This document shows, piece after piece, positions 54,259-64,000 of a stretch of 64,000 bases of DNA; within the stretch, counting starts at the first letter, position 1; every line of letters begins with the position of its first letter. This DNA comes from Eustoma russellianum. Taxonomy: Eukaryota > Streptophyta > Magnoliopsida > Gentianales > Gentianaceae. The stretch lies in NCBI GenBank assembly GCA_036186865.1, contig AP025047.1:22160797-22224796 (forward strand), read 5' to 3'. The notes beneath the pieces are model-generated. The model was not told where the DNA came from, ran no database searches, and saw nothing but the letters and a program-made list of their open reading frames with translations. The position numbers and the translations under genes were made by a program.

Positions 54259-56050
54259 TTGGACAGTGTGATCACCGATGTTAAACTTGAACAATGCGTC
54301 TTCAAATGCTTGAGTAGTCACAACTTTGGCTAGTATGTCGGCGAACAGATCTTCAGAGCGTACGAACGAAAGCTCAACCAGCCCGCATTCCAGTTTCTCC
54401 TTGATGAAATGACAGTCAACTTCTACATGTTTAGTTCGCTCATGTTGAACTGGGTTTGCAGAAATACTGATTGACTCTCTGATGTCACATTTTAACTTAA
54501 TTGGATATTGTACTTGAAACCCAAGTTCGGTCATCAACTTGTGTAGTCAAAGTACTTTAGTTATGCCTCTTACAATACCTCTGAATTCAGCCTCCGCACT
54601 TGACAGCAAGACAACCTTTTGTTTCTTGCTTTTCCATGTGACTACATTCCCTCCGACCAACACAAAGTACCCAGACGTAGATCTTTGGTCACTTTGACAT
54701 TCTGCCCAGTCAACATCAGTATAGGCTTCTATGTCTAAATGTCCATGATTTTGGAATATCAACCCTCGACCTGGAGTACCTTTAAAATATCGAAGGACTC
54801 GTACAACTGCTTCGAAGTGGTATTTTTGAGGATTGTGCATGAACTGGCTGATAACACTTACTGAATATGCGATGTCTGGTCTGGTATGAGATAAATAAAT
54901 TAATTTCCCCACTCGCTTCTGGTAGTGCTCTCTGTTCGTAAGAGGCTCTCCTTCTACAATTTTCAATTTATGATTCATAACCATTGGTGTAGTAACCGAT
55001 TTATAGCCCAACATTCCCACTTCAGCAAGCAGATCCAGGATGTACTTCTTCTGAGAAATATAAATACCGGACAATGATCTTAATGCTTCAATTCCCAAAA
55101 AAATACTTCAATGCTCCAAAATATTTCATTTCAAATTTTGTAAACAAATACCCTCGGATCCTAGCGATTTCCTCTTCGTCGCTACCTGTGATAACCATAC
55201 CATCGACATAAATATTTAGACACGTCACAAGATCTCCCATCCGCTTGATAAAAAGAGTGGCTGCATTACTTTTTTGGTTTCCGTCTTGTTTCATTACAGT
55301 GGCAAACCAACCAAACCACGCCCGTGAAGACTGTTTGATTCCATATAATGCCTTATGTAGTCCGCATACTTCCCCACTACGAAATTCCGTCGAGAAACCT
55401 GGAGGTGGTTCCATGTATACTTCTTCTGATAAGTCTCCATGTAAGAACACATTTTTGACATCAAACTGGTGCAATGGCCAGTTTTCCTTGACTGCAACTG
55501 AGAGCAAAACCCTGATGGTGTCAATTTAGGCCACCGGAGAGAAATTCTTGGAGTTATCTACCCCATAGGTCTGTGTATAACCTCTGGCTACAAGTCTGGT
55601 TTTACGTCTCTCGATGCTGCTGTCCGCTTTGTATTTTATTGTAAACACCCACCTACATCCTACTATCCGTTTTCCTAGAGGAATAGAGCATTTTTCCCAT
55701 GTTTTATTTTTTTGTAACGCAATCATTTCAGTATCCATCGCAGCTTTCAAATGTGGTAGAACTGCTGCCTCATCAGCCGTTGGAGGTATTATTTCAGAGC
55801 ATAGGGAGGCAAACAATGCTTTTGCATTTTCAGACACACTTTCCCTGGCTAAGTTGAGTGGGTACCTGGAGGATTTTGCAATTTTGGTTGGTGAGTATCT
55901 GTTTGATGGAACCCCTCGTGTTGTTCTGGATGGTAATACACGAACCTGTTGCTGCATAATATTATTAGAGCTTTCCTCCACAATATCAAAAATGGGGTCA
56001 GATAGGGATTCATTAGGAGGCTTTGTAAATTCATCAGGGACATTAAACAA
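54255..56050 (-). pseudogene. Copia C RT and RNase H, degenerate
   Basis: RT N-terminus 56050-55526 (IALQKNKTWEKCSIP, GCRWVFTIKYKADSSIE, KTRLVARGYTQTYGVD). RT middle 55507-55088 (HQFDVKNVFLHGDLSEEVYM, LHKALYGIKQSSRAWFG). The catalytic motif reads IYVDGMVITG, so the second aspartate of YVDD has become glycine (near 55195-55210). RT end and RNase H follow at 55098-54547 (GKLIYLSHTRPDIAYSVSV, TDVDWAECQSDQRSTSGYF, SSAEAEFRGIVRG). The last part, 54537-54250, has ISISANPVQHERTKHVE and DLFADILAKVVTTQAFED. Frameshifts lie at about 55510, 55095 and 54540. Confidence 0.88.
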
Positions 56051-56765
56051 ACAAGGGTTACATGAATTGTATCAAAAACATGAGTTGTATTATCATTACC
56101 AATTGTTTGCGGAGACTATTCATAGTTGGACCATTATTGGCCGGTACTGGAGACGTGGTGGCTTATATTTCTGTTGGTTCAATCAATCCGAGAAGCCATG
56201 CTAAGTTGGCTATCAGGTGGAACAACAAGAACTTATGCAGTCCGCATACTTCTTCTTCTGGTGTCTTGGTAAGTTGGCTGATAAATAATAGTTTATTGGA
56301 AAATGAAGGTACATATAAACAAATATTCTGTGTAATTTGCAGGGTAATGGATATAGTTCCGCCCCTGGATACAGGGACAAGTTGGCTATCAGCTGTTTCT
56401 ATTGATGTTTTTGTTGGAGGGGTGTAAGTAGCAAAGTCAATTTTATCATAAGTTATGGTGTCCGTAGTACCACAATCAAATATCCACTAGGAGGAATCAA
56501 ATGCGGGAGTGGTATGGTGGCAATATGGGCATAGGACATCCTTGGATGATTTGCAGGGTTATTTGTGGGATAACTGGAATTATTGGATTGTATAGGGGTA
56601 TTAGTGGAGGAATTTAATAAGTTAGGGGTAGTATGTGATTGGTTTGAAGCAGCAGGGATCTGAAAGGTAATATTTGAAATGTGAAGGGTAGTAGGCCGAA
56701 TAACATATGCTACACGGGCCAATTTAATACTATTACGAAACATCAGTGGGCAGGAGTGTAAATTT
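56051..56765 (-). pseudogene. Copia C protease remnant and deletion scar
   Basis: Near 56480-56395 the minus strand encodes WIFDCGTTDTITYDKIDF: a protease active site with D-C-G in place of D-S-G. The preceding Ser/Thr/Asn-rich spacer (56743-56490) is the usual gag-protease linker. Left of it, 56340-56050, the sequence becomes unreadable and the whole integrase is missing. The word AAGTTGGCTATCAG or a variant occurs at about 56203, 56271 and 56381. A 20-base block CTTATG(C/T)AGTCCGCATACTTC is shared by this scar (near 56233) and the RT (near 55352). Confidence 0.7.
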
Positions 56766-56772
56766 TTCTTAT

Positions 56773-57831
56773 TTAAAAAGGAAAGGGGGTTAGGGTTTTC
56801 ACCCTCCCCTTTCTACCTCCGCCGCTGTTTCCCCTTTCTTCTGGAGTGTTCTGTTTTTCCATTTTCTTTTTTGCTTCGCAGCTCCTTGCTACGCAACCCC
56901 TGGCCACATCTGCCTTCCCCTTATCCTGTAGCTTTAATGCGGCCTTGTGGGTCTCCCACCAGTCGGGAAAACCATAGAGCTTGAAACACTGTTCCACCGC
57001 ATGTCTCCGCTGCCCGTAATGACTGCAAACAAGATGAGTCGTATCTTCTTGGGATGATGGTGTACCTGATGGAGACCCTCGTCCCTCCGGCGTTTATGTC
57101 CCTTCGAATGAGCCCTAACCCTGAGGTGGTCTAGGCTTTTTCTCTGGTGTTTCTCTACCATGGCCTCCTGGCCCTCTGAGGGTCAGGCCGTATCCAACTC
57201 CCCGTGATGTATTAACTGAGGGAGAATGCTCCATAAGCATTTCATCTCTTACATCAGACCTATGTATTTTATTGTAGGCTACTTCTACGAATGGAAGAGG
57301 ATCTCTCTTTAGCAGATCTCTTGTAATTTTCGCCAGCACTAATCTAACTGTTGATCACCCTGTCTGATGGAATTAGCGTGATGGTGGAGGTCAAAAATTT
57401 GTATATTGTCACTGTTTGAGCCATAAGTGAAGGTCAGAACGTCCCACAAGGCCTTTGTCGTCCGATATCTGGAGGCATTACTGACCAAACTATCTTCTAT
57501 GTTGTCAATTATCTATGTAAATATCAGTTGGTCTTCTTGCTCCCATTTGGGATAATTGGGGTCTATTGGGGGCAGGGATTGGAGATGCCACTGTGATATG
57601 GGTACACATCCCTCTCCCTAAAAGCACTATTTTCATTAAATTGTACCATAATAGATAATAGTTACTGTTTAATTTCATCTTGATCACAAGGTTATCCATG
57701 TTGGCCCCTGATGGGCTCGATTGTATTCTGCTCTCTAAGAAAAGATCAAATTTCTCGATGAGATCAAATCCTTCTTGAGATGTAAGTGTGGGTTTCGATT
57801 GTTCTGGGGCACTTTCTGCATCTTTTGTCAT
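56773..57831 (-). pseudogene. gag: Copia C gag, frameshifted
   Basis: It starts MTKDAESAPEQSKPTL at 57831 and has the gag-N motif VIKMKLNSNYYLLWYNLM. A middle part at 57339-57115 (ITRDLLKRDPLPFVEVAYN) and, in another frame, a knuckle region where the first cysteine pair is decayed (HAVEQCFKLYGFPDWWE near 57010-56960) follow. At least two frameshifts. The start codon is supported by its position about 200 bp inside the PBS. Confidence 0.82.
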
Positions 57832-58032
57832 GGTGATATTTATTTTGCAGGTAATGTATACGGGTTCTGTAGAAGGTCAAGAAAGGTATACTGGCTATGA
57901 AGATAAACGTTCTGAGCCAAACACACAGATATGTTATACGGGTATGCACTAGTTTGAGAGAGGTATGATGGCAATGAGGAAAATTTTCTGAGCCAAACAG
58001 CCATGGGCATAAACACGTTTTATTGGATAAGT

Positions 58033-58044
58033 GATCTGATACCA
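58033..58044 (-). promoter_or_regulatory. Primer binding site of copia C
   Basis: It reads TGGTATCAGATC on the element strand and directly abuts the 5' LTR (58045). Confidence 0.88.
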
Positions 58045-58252
58045 TGTTAATTGGTGAATGCAAGAGCTTGATATGCAGAAAACACTTTTTCTTCTATATC
58101 TTTTATCCTTTCAATTACGTTCTACATGTACAAGTTTGGTATGGTATATACAAGGAAAGAATAATCAATCAAGTACAATCAAATATTCCAAAAAATCCCT
58201 ACATTACTGGATTCTTGAATGAGAATATGTCAATTAAGGTAACTTTCTAACA
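58045..58252 (-). repeat. 5' LTR of copia C
   Basis: TGTTAATTGGTG to CTTTCTAACA, followed by CACCT. Many substitutions against 54041-54246 mark it as old. Confidence 0.9.
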
Positions 58253-58257
58253 CACCT

Positions 58258-58945
58258 AATGTTCAGTCAAAACCATTTTGAGTTCAGTTTTGATTCTCCT
58301 GAAAAATAGACTTTTTTGTTTTTAAACTTCTTTGAAATTTTTTGCACGTTTAGCTCATGTGAATCATTGAAAAATGCTTATAACCCAAGAAAATGTCGAA
58401 TTCAGCCTGCCAACGTTATGGTTTTTGCAAAATTGTGGTTCTCCAATTTTCGGCTTCCAGTTGAATCATCTGAGTTTCCTTTTTCATCCTTTTCGTTGAT
58501 CCAGCGCAATTCCAAATCCATAAAAAGTGAACATTTCAAACGAATATTTGTTACAAAACAAACAATTACCAAAATACATTACAATATCATGGAATTTCCA
58601 CAGTCTTTAAGCTACTATATCCTCACTCGCATGTTCTTACGCTGATTTAATAGCAGCTACATTGTGAACAAGAACTGTTAGAGTTTGTTGGGTTTTCATG
58701 TGTACTCATTTATCGTGTTGTGGTCTAAGTCTATTGTTCTTTAATATCTTTTACGGGATATAATCAGGGGATTACTTTGTCCGAAATGAGGATATCTAAT
58801 AAATGCATCGCAAGGTGCCACCCTACTTTCCATTCCTTTAGAAAAAGATGAATCCGGACTTTTAATATATGTCTGTTGATATATGTACACATACGTACGT
58901 ATTTATGATTTGTATGTATATGTGTATGCATACATATATATAAAT
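58258..58945. other. No gene recognised
   Basis: AT-rich DNA ending in a TATGTATA/CATACATA microsatellite at 58870-58945, which is the target region of LINE 2. A plus frame at 58316-58645 shows no domain. Confidence 0.45.
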
Positions 58946-59675
58946 TTTTATTGAAAAACCCTCACTTGTGGCGGAGGAAAACCATATTACAATCGTCGTT
59001 GTATGAAAATAAATAAAATAGCGAGCTAATGATGGCTAATCTTCAGTCGTATATGATATGCCGCATTAAAATCTTGCCAAGTAAAACCACCCTTGTGGAT
59101 AAAACCTTGGCGAAGGAAAAAGCGTACATATTTATACGGCTGTTATTGATGCCAAACCTAAATAAAAATGAATACATTTGTGGGAATCCTCTATGAGAAA
59201 TATCACTACTGGGCGTTTCGTCATGCAGAGAGCCGAATGTTGCTAAAGAACCGCACCTTGATTGTGTTGAATCTGGTTGAACATGTACCTCGTGAGAGTT
59301 CAAGGAAGCAATTATGAGGAAGACAATGATAATATAAGACAATATATTCAAACGAACCAAAGCCATACCCAAGTCGCCTTGGCTCAGCGCGAACCAAGGC
59401 GACGACAGTTGTTGCTTGCTACTGAGGATTAGGGTTTTAATGTGCTGGATTGTAGTCGGTGAACTTGTGCATTCCCTCGTAAATGATGTTTGCAATAGTC
59501 TCCACCATGTCAGAGCAATCATAATGGTCAGACAAAGATATACATATGAAGTAGTATTATGAGTTTTCGCATGCATAACATAAGAATATGTGAACAGTAA
59601 ACGCACCAGTGTTGCTTGTGTTTGAGAACACAGACAACGACAAGGATGTACCGCCAACATAATGTGAGACATATA
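58946..59675 (-). other. LINE 2 3' region
   Basis: A frame of 209 codons (59672-59043) ends with INMYAFSFAKVLSTRVVLL, the same peptide-like tail as at the end of the LINE 1 3' region (INMYAFSFARVLSTRVVF). The match is as strong at DNA level over about 110 bp, so it probably reflects a conserved 3' RNA recognised by the reverse transcriptase and not a protein. The TGCCTGT hairpins of LINE 1 are not evident here. Confidence 0.6.
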
Positions 59676-62600
59676 TCAAACTCGAAAAGCATGCAGATGA
59701 AGATCCGTGAATAAGGCTCCGCGAACTTCACACGGCAGTTCATGAATAGAATTGTAGGCCTGCATTCTGGCTGTTCTGTAGCCGTATCTCGCTAGCCAGT
59801 GTGCTGCAGTATTAGCTTCCTGGGGACAATACTGTAGTGTTAATGGTTTAGACTGAGGAACTGTCTTGCACGTGAAACATCCGACGCCAGGGAGCCTGTT
59901 AGTTGTCAAGTTTCGGCCAACAAGGTGACCATCAATTGGCAATCCGTTTCCACTACAATGTTGTCATATTATTGTGCATAGTAAATCAACACAAATGTCA
60001 TGGCTTGTATCTCCGCCCTTATAGGCCCAACCATAAACAGTGAAAAACAAATAACTGAACGAAAATGGCCTTGATCCATTCTCAGCTCTGCCCCCCTGCC
60101 GCAAGTTTTTGTGCTACAGTTGCATCGACATTTAATTTCAGTTTGCCCGATGGTGGAAACTGCAAACGGACTATTGTCAACCGTTTTGTTCGTAGTGTTG
60201 GTGAGAATTGAAGATCAACAAAATGAGGGATAGTTGTGGCGAATTTTTTTCCATTCATAGCGGAACATCATGTGTAAATTACACCCTTTATCTTTGTATA
60301 TAAACGATCATAATGGAATTGCTATTCCCCTAATATGTAGGCTGCATATGATTTCCATATTTTCCAAGCTACCATAGATGGCACTATCGCCATAAGTTGG
60401 CCCAACATAGATTGCTGGGAGGATGTTTTCCACCAGCGGAATAAGTGAGCTTTAATTGTGCTAGATAGTGGCATTGACCCAGAAAATGTAATTGCCATTT
60501 CCACCCATAGCGGCCGGATTTTTTAACAATGTAGAAATACATGATCTTGGTGATCATTATTCTGATGGCAAAAGACACATTGTGATGGGTATGATGTCAG
60601 CCAGCAACGAAGATTATTGACCATTGGTAGAGATTGAGTCCAAAGCCGCCAGAGAAATATTTGTTGTCTTGGGCGGAAAGTTCTCCACCAAATATAGCGT
60701 GTCCCAACCATGGAGGGGCCATGACTTGCAATTAGAGAATAGGCCGATTGTATGGAAAACTGTCCATTTTCATCTGGCGCCCAATGAATTATGTCTTGTG
60801 TTCGATAAGTGTGCATCTCCATATAGTCATGTATACTACATAATCGCTTCCACGTTGATGAGTCATAAATATGAGAATATATAGAAGATCGTTGTCCATA
60901 TTTGGCTCTGCAAAATTCAAACCATAGTGTATTGGAGTGGAAGTATTTCCACCACAGTTGACAGTCACAAGCTTTTTTGAACATGTGAAAGGTTGCGAAT
61001 ACCTAGCCCGCCTACTTCTACCGTTTGACATATTGAAGAACAAGACTGTCAATGATGTCTACCTTTCCAAAGAAAAGATGCCATTTTACAATTTAACGTA
61101 TTAATCACACCTTTTGGTAGCCTGGAGCTGGCTATAAGATGCGTGGGTATCGTGTTGAGCACGTATTTGATGAGTATAATTCTAACCGCCATGGAGAGCA
61201 ATTTGGTCGACCATGCAGACAACTTAGCCTCAAAATGATTGATAAGAGGAGAACAATACCTGGATTTGTTGATTCTCTTATACAAATATGACCCAAGATA
61301 TTTAATGGGCAATGAAATCGATCGCATCCCAAAGCTTCTAGTGAAGTATTAACCGAAACTCCTTACCCCGCCACAAATTAACTCTTGTTATAATTGGCCA
61401 GTTGACTAGAAGCCTTCTGATATGCTTCCAAAAATAGGCGAAATCTGCCCAAGTTGCGTGCAACCCCATTTAGAAAAACTAACAAGTCATCAGCAAAGCC
61501 CAGGTGCGAGATACATGGTACTCGGCCAGCCTTAAATCCAGTGATTACACCCGTCCTCATTAGATGTTTTAGCCCTCTTGAGAATCCTTCAGATGATAAT
61601 ATAAATAATAATGGCGATAACGGATCGCCCTGCTTTACACCTCTACCAAGGGAAAAGGACCCGTCGGAATACCATTGAGAAGAATAGAACAATGTGTTGC
61701 ACTCAAATTATTGATTAGAATGCGTACTAGATGCGCATCCATCCCCATCCACTGCAACAGCAAGCGTAGATATCTCCAACTAACACGATTGAATGCCTTG
61801 GCCATATCCAGTTTAATAATGACTTGTCCTCCTCTTGTGCGTTTATGAATAACATGTACCATCTCTTGTGCTAATAATACTTGTTATGTGATGCCGCGGC
61901 CTTTCATGAAGCCTGCTTGTTCTGGCAAAATAAGCTTTGGCAGAATCTTTCCTAGTCTAGAAGGTAGCAATCTTGTAATTATCTTCGAGATAAAATTGGT
62001 GAGACATATTGGGCAGTAATCCGCAAGAGTTTGAGGATTACTGACCTTTGGTATAAGAACGATGGTGGCCACCGCAACTGGCTTTGGCATCCGAATGCCC
62101 AAATAAAATTCTTGTACTGCTTTGTGAACATCGTGCTGTATCAAATGCCAAAAATGCCTATAGAACGACCCCTGGTAGCCTTCTGGGCCTGCTGCACTTG
62201 TGGGGCTGAGATCCCAAACAGATTCCTTCACTTCTGCCAATGATGGAATCTCCTGCAGCATACAGTTATCCTCTTGTGTGATCAGTGACGGTATATACTG
62301 TAGTATTGAGTCACAATCTGTCACTGGTTCTTCTGCAAATAGATGCAAAAAATAGCGAATTGCTTTGGATTCAATGTCACTCGGCCAAACGCACTCAGTA
62401 CCCTCCGGTGTCAATATTATGCGAATGTGCTACCTGCAGTGCTTATCTTTAACTGTTTGATGGAAAAAGGAAGTGTTGGCATCGCCCTCCTTCAGCCACT
62501 TAACATTGGCTTTTTGCTTCCAAAATAGAAAACCACGATTTTGAGCAATCTTCAGCTCTGCTATGCGTCGATGATATTGTGCACGCGCTGTGTCCGTAGG

Positions 62601-63538
62601 ATCTGCATCATACAATACTTCCGCTGATTTAACCTCTGCTTCTGCTTGGGAAGCTGCATCGAAAATGTGGCCAAATACATCTTTATTCCAATGTCTTAAA
62701 TCTTTTCAAAGAAGAGACAGCTTATTATGAAATCCCCACATGCCTCCTACTGTTGGGAATGATTGCCATCGGTGTGTTCCAAAAGCATCAAAATCCGCGT
62801 GCGTTGCCCAAACATCTAGATAACAAAAAACTGATGGAGTTCTAGGGCCTTCAGTGTCACATGACAGAAATAGCGGGGCATGATCAGATGTAGGCCTTGA
62901 TAGATGTTGAACTTGTGTGATTGTAAATAGATCAGAGAAAGATGATGAGCTCAGAAAACGACCAAGGCGACGCCATACACGGCCTAAGCCGTGGCCATCT
63001 GACCAAGTGAATATTGAACCTTGAAAAGAGATATCATGTGCAAATGATAGTGATGAACAAAGTTGTTGAAATCTTGTAACATGCGTAGCGATGGCTGCGC
63101 TCTACCCCGATGCTCTTCTAATATTCGAAATGTTTTAAAATCTCCTCCGATAAGCCATGCCATTGTGTTGACCGCATGAAATCGTATCAACTTTTCCCAT
63201 AATATACATCTTTCTAAAATGGAATGGCGTCCATATACGGCTGTCAACCAAAAACATTCGCCACTAGCTAGCCATCGATACTTGATCGAATGATGTTGAT
63301 GACCATCTTGCTCCTCTTCCAAATTCAAGATTGATTCTTTCCAAAAAAACCATATTTGATCATTACAAACTGACATAGCTTTTGGAAAACCCAGTTGTAA
63401 TTGATATGATAGTAATGCTGTAGATCGGAGTTTTAGCTCAATGACTATTAAAATGTGTAAATTATGCTTTCGAACCAATGATAGTAAACGATTAAATGAA
63501 GTATGGATACCACAGACATTCCACAATAGTATCTTCAT
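59676..63538 (-). pseudogene. LINE 2 ORF2: endonuclease, RT, RNase H, many lesions
   Basis: Pieces in order: endonuclease 63538-62984 (KILLWNVCGIHTSFNRLLSL; GGDFKTFR where LINE 1 has GGDFNTFR), 62615-62430 (FWKQKANVKWLKEGDANTSF), RT 62414-61884 (ICLTNFISKIITRLLPSRL) and 61862-61635 (KLDMAKAFNRVSWRYL). RT 61692-61378 has RGVKQGDPLSPLLFIL and LGFADDLLVFL in place of YADD. Then 61327-61049 (PIKYLGSYLYKRINKSRYC) and 60984-60523 (CVFCHQNNDHQDHVFLHC). The RNase H end is at 59942-59676 (EANTAAHWLARYGY). Frames change at each border, so it is not functional. Confidence 0.88.
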
Positions 63539-63721
63539 TGAGATAATACATCAAAAGAGTTTGAGAGGTGCGCGGCACGTAACCTGGTTAATCGAAGAGA
63601 AGTGGGATTAGCTTGACCCGTCTCAATATCCTTGGCCGCTGACTCGGCTATGGATCAGTGGGGTCCACATGCACATTTTCGCTGGAGTGTGCATCGACAT
63701 ATGTGGCTTCAATTATGTTTG

Positions 63722-64000
63722 CTATATTTTCATACAGTTCCTATCCTGCGCATCCAGTCGATTAACATCTAATGGAATTTTTAATTCAGTGTCTGAATGA
63801 GAAGCAAATAATGTTGACTCCGGAAGATCTCCCAGCATGCAATCGTCAACACCTTTTAATCTTGAGAGATCTTGCACATCTGTTACCTCATGTGCTGTTA
63901 CCATGTTCGATGATGGAGGGTTCATCGTATCTGCATGTGGCTCAATAGTTTCAGTTTGGTGTTCTGCAAGTGAAGGACCCATTTTTTGGCGTCCAGCATT
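63722..64000 (-). pseudogene. LINE 2 ORF1 C-terminus, cut by the window edge
   Basis: Open frame from beyond the edge to a stop at 63722. The segment DLSRLKGVDDCMLGDLPES matches the ORF1 end of LINE 3 (DVLHLKGVDDSLLSELP), which identifies both as one family. The DUF4283 domain should lie to the right of the window. ORF1 and ORF2 are about 185 bp apart. Confidence 0.75.

Larger units (their letters stand above)
54041..58252 (-). mobile_element. Copia C: old Ty1/copia element lacking integrase, 4.2 kb
   Basis: LTRs of 206 and 208 bp (54041-54246, 58045-58252), the PBS at 58033-58044, the polypurine tract at 54247-54258 and a perfect CACCT duplication (54036-54040, 58253-58257) delimit it. From the right: gag, protease, then directly RT and RNase H. 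The GAG-pre-integrase and integrase domains are absent, and the length is about 1 kb or more short. LTRs differ at many positions by eye, so it is old. The lineage, with short LTRs and a KLNSNYYLLW gag start, resembles Retrofit/Ale- or Tork-like copia; not resolved. Confidence 0.92.
58946..64000 (-). mobile_element. LINE 2: decayed L1-type element, runs off the right edge
   Basis: The minus-strand element has its 3' end near 58946 and continues beyond the window at its 5' side. The 3' tail matches LINE 1 closely (CTCACTT(A/G)TGGCGGAGGAAAACC on plus, then AAAGCGTACATATTTATA). It contains ORF2 remnants (59680-63538) and the C-terminal part of ORF1 (63722 onward). Divergence from LINE 1 in ORF2 is large, so these are different subfamilies that share a 3' end. 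Confidence 0.9.

Noticed and set aside
57505..57831. Separate small gene upstream of copia C
   Set aside because: It lies inside the LTR pair just after the PBS and has the copia gag start motif.

Overview
The window looks like gene-poor, repeat-packed nuclear DNA of a flowering plant, most likely a eudicot. The basis is Ty1/copia and Ty3/gypsy elements primed by initiator-tRNA-Met type sites (TGGTATCAGA), L1-type plant LINEs with a DUF4283-like ORF1, TRIM elements, and long AT-rich LTRs. No complete host gene was found. The one host-like coding piece is a single heavy-metal-associated (HMA) exon near 22.9 kb. The species cannot be named from the sequence.

Left block (about 3.2-21.7 kb): an old minus-strand copia element (copia A) was broken by three later events. 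An 11.47-kb copia element with 3.04-kb LTRs (5248-16717, TSD ATAAT) sits in its reverse transcriptase. A 1.28-kb TRIM (20204-21485, TSD AGCCT) sits in its upstream gag side. About 1.4 kb of unrecognised DNA (16723-18160) separates its integrase and RT parts. An array of ATCGATCGAT palindromes lies at 1.5-1.7 kb and a related one, inverted, at 25.9-26.2 kb.

Middle (21.7-26.2 kb) is low-copy looking: the HMA exon, a SINE-like piece, and LTR-like debris. From 26.2 to 49.3 kb there is a three-level nest. A plus-strand copia (copia B) has its 5' LTR split by a chromovirus-type Ty3/gypsy element (26995-44490, TSD CATTC), and that element's 3' LTR is split by a 5'-truncated LINE (29681-34650). The gypsy reverse transcriptase carries a 69-bp insert with clean GT-AG borders that would splice in frame; this is the most unusual coding observation. 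Copia B lacks a 3' end and runs into a LINE fragment whose 3' and 5' parts face each other (49.3-51.05 kb), the arrangement expected from twin priming.

Right block (51-64 kb): GC-richer LTR-like DNA with a 25-bp minisatellite, a 433-bp TRIM (TSD ATATT), an old 4.2-kb copia without integrase (copia C, TSD CACCT), and a second, more decayed LINE that runs off the right edge.

No element is an intact autonomous copy: all show stops, frameshifts, missing domains or lost catalytic residues. Several stops replace tryptophan codons (TGG to TGA or TAG), as expected from decay of methylated DNA. The insertion order can be read from the nesting and from how alike each LTR pair looks; divergence was judged by eye only.
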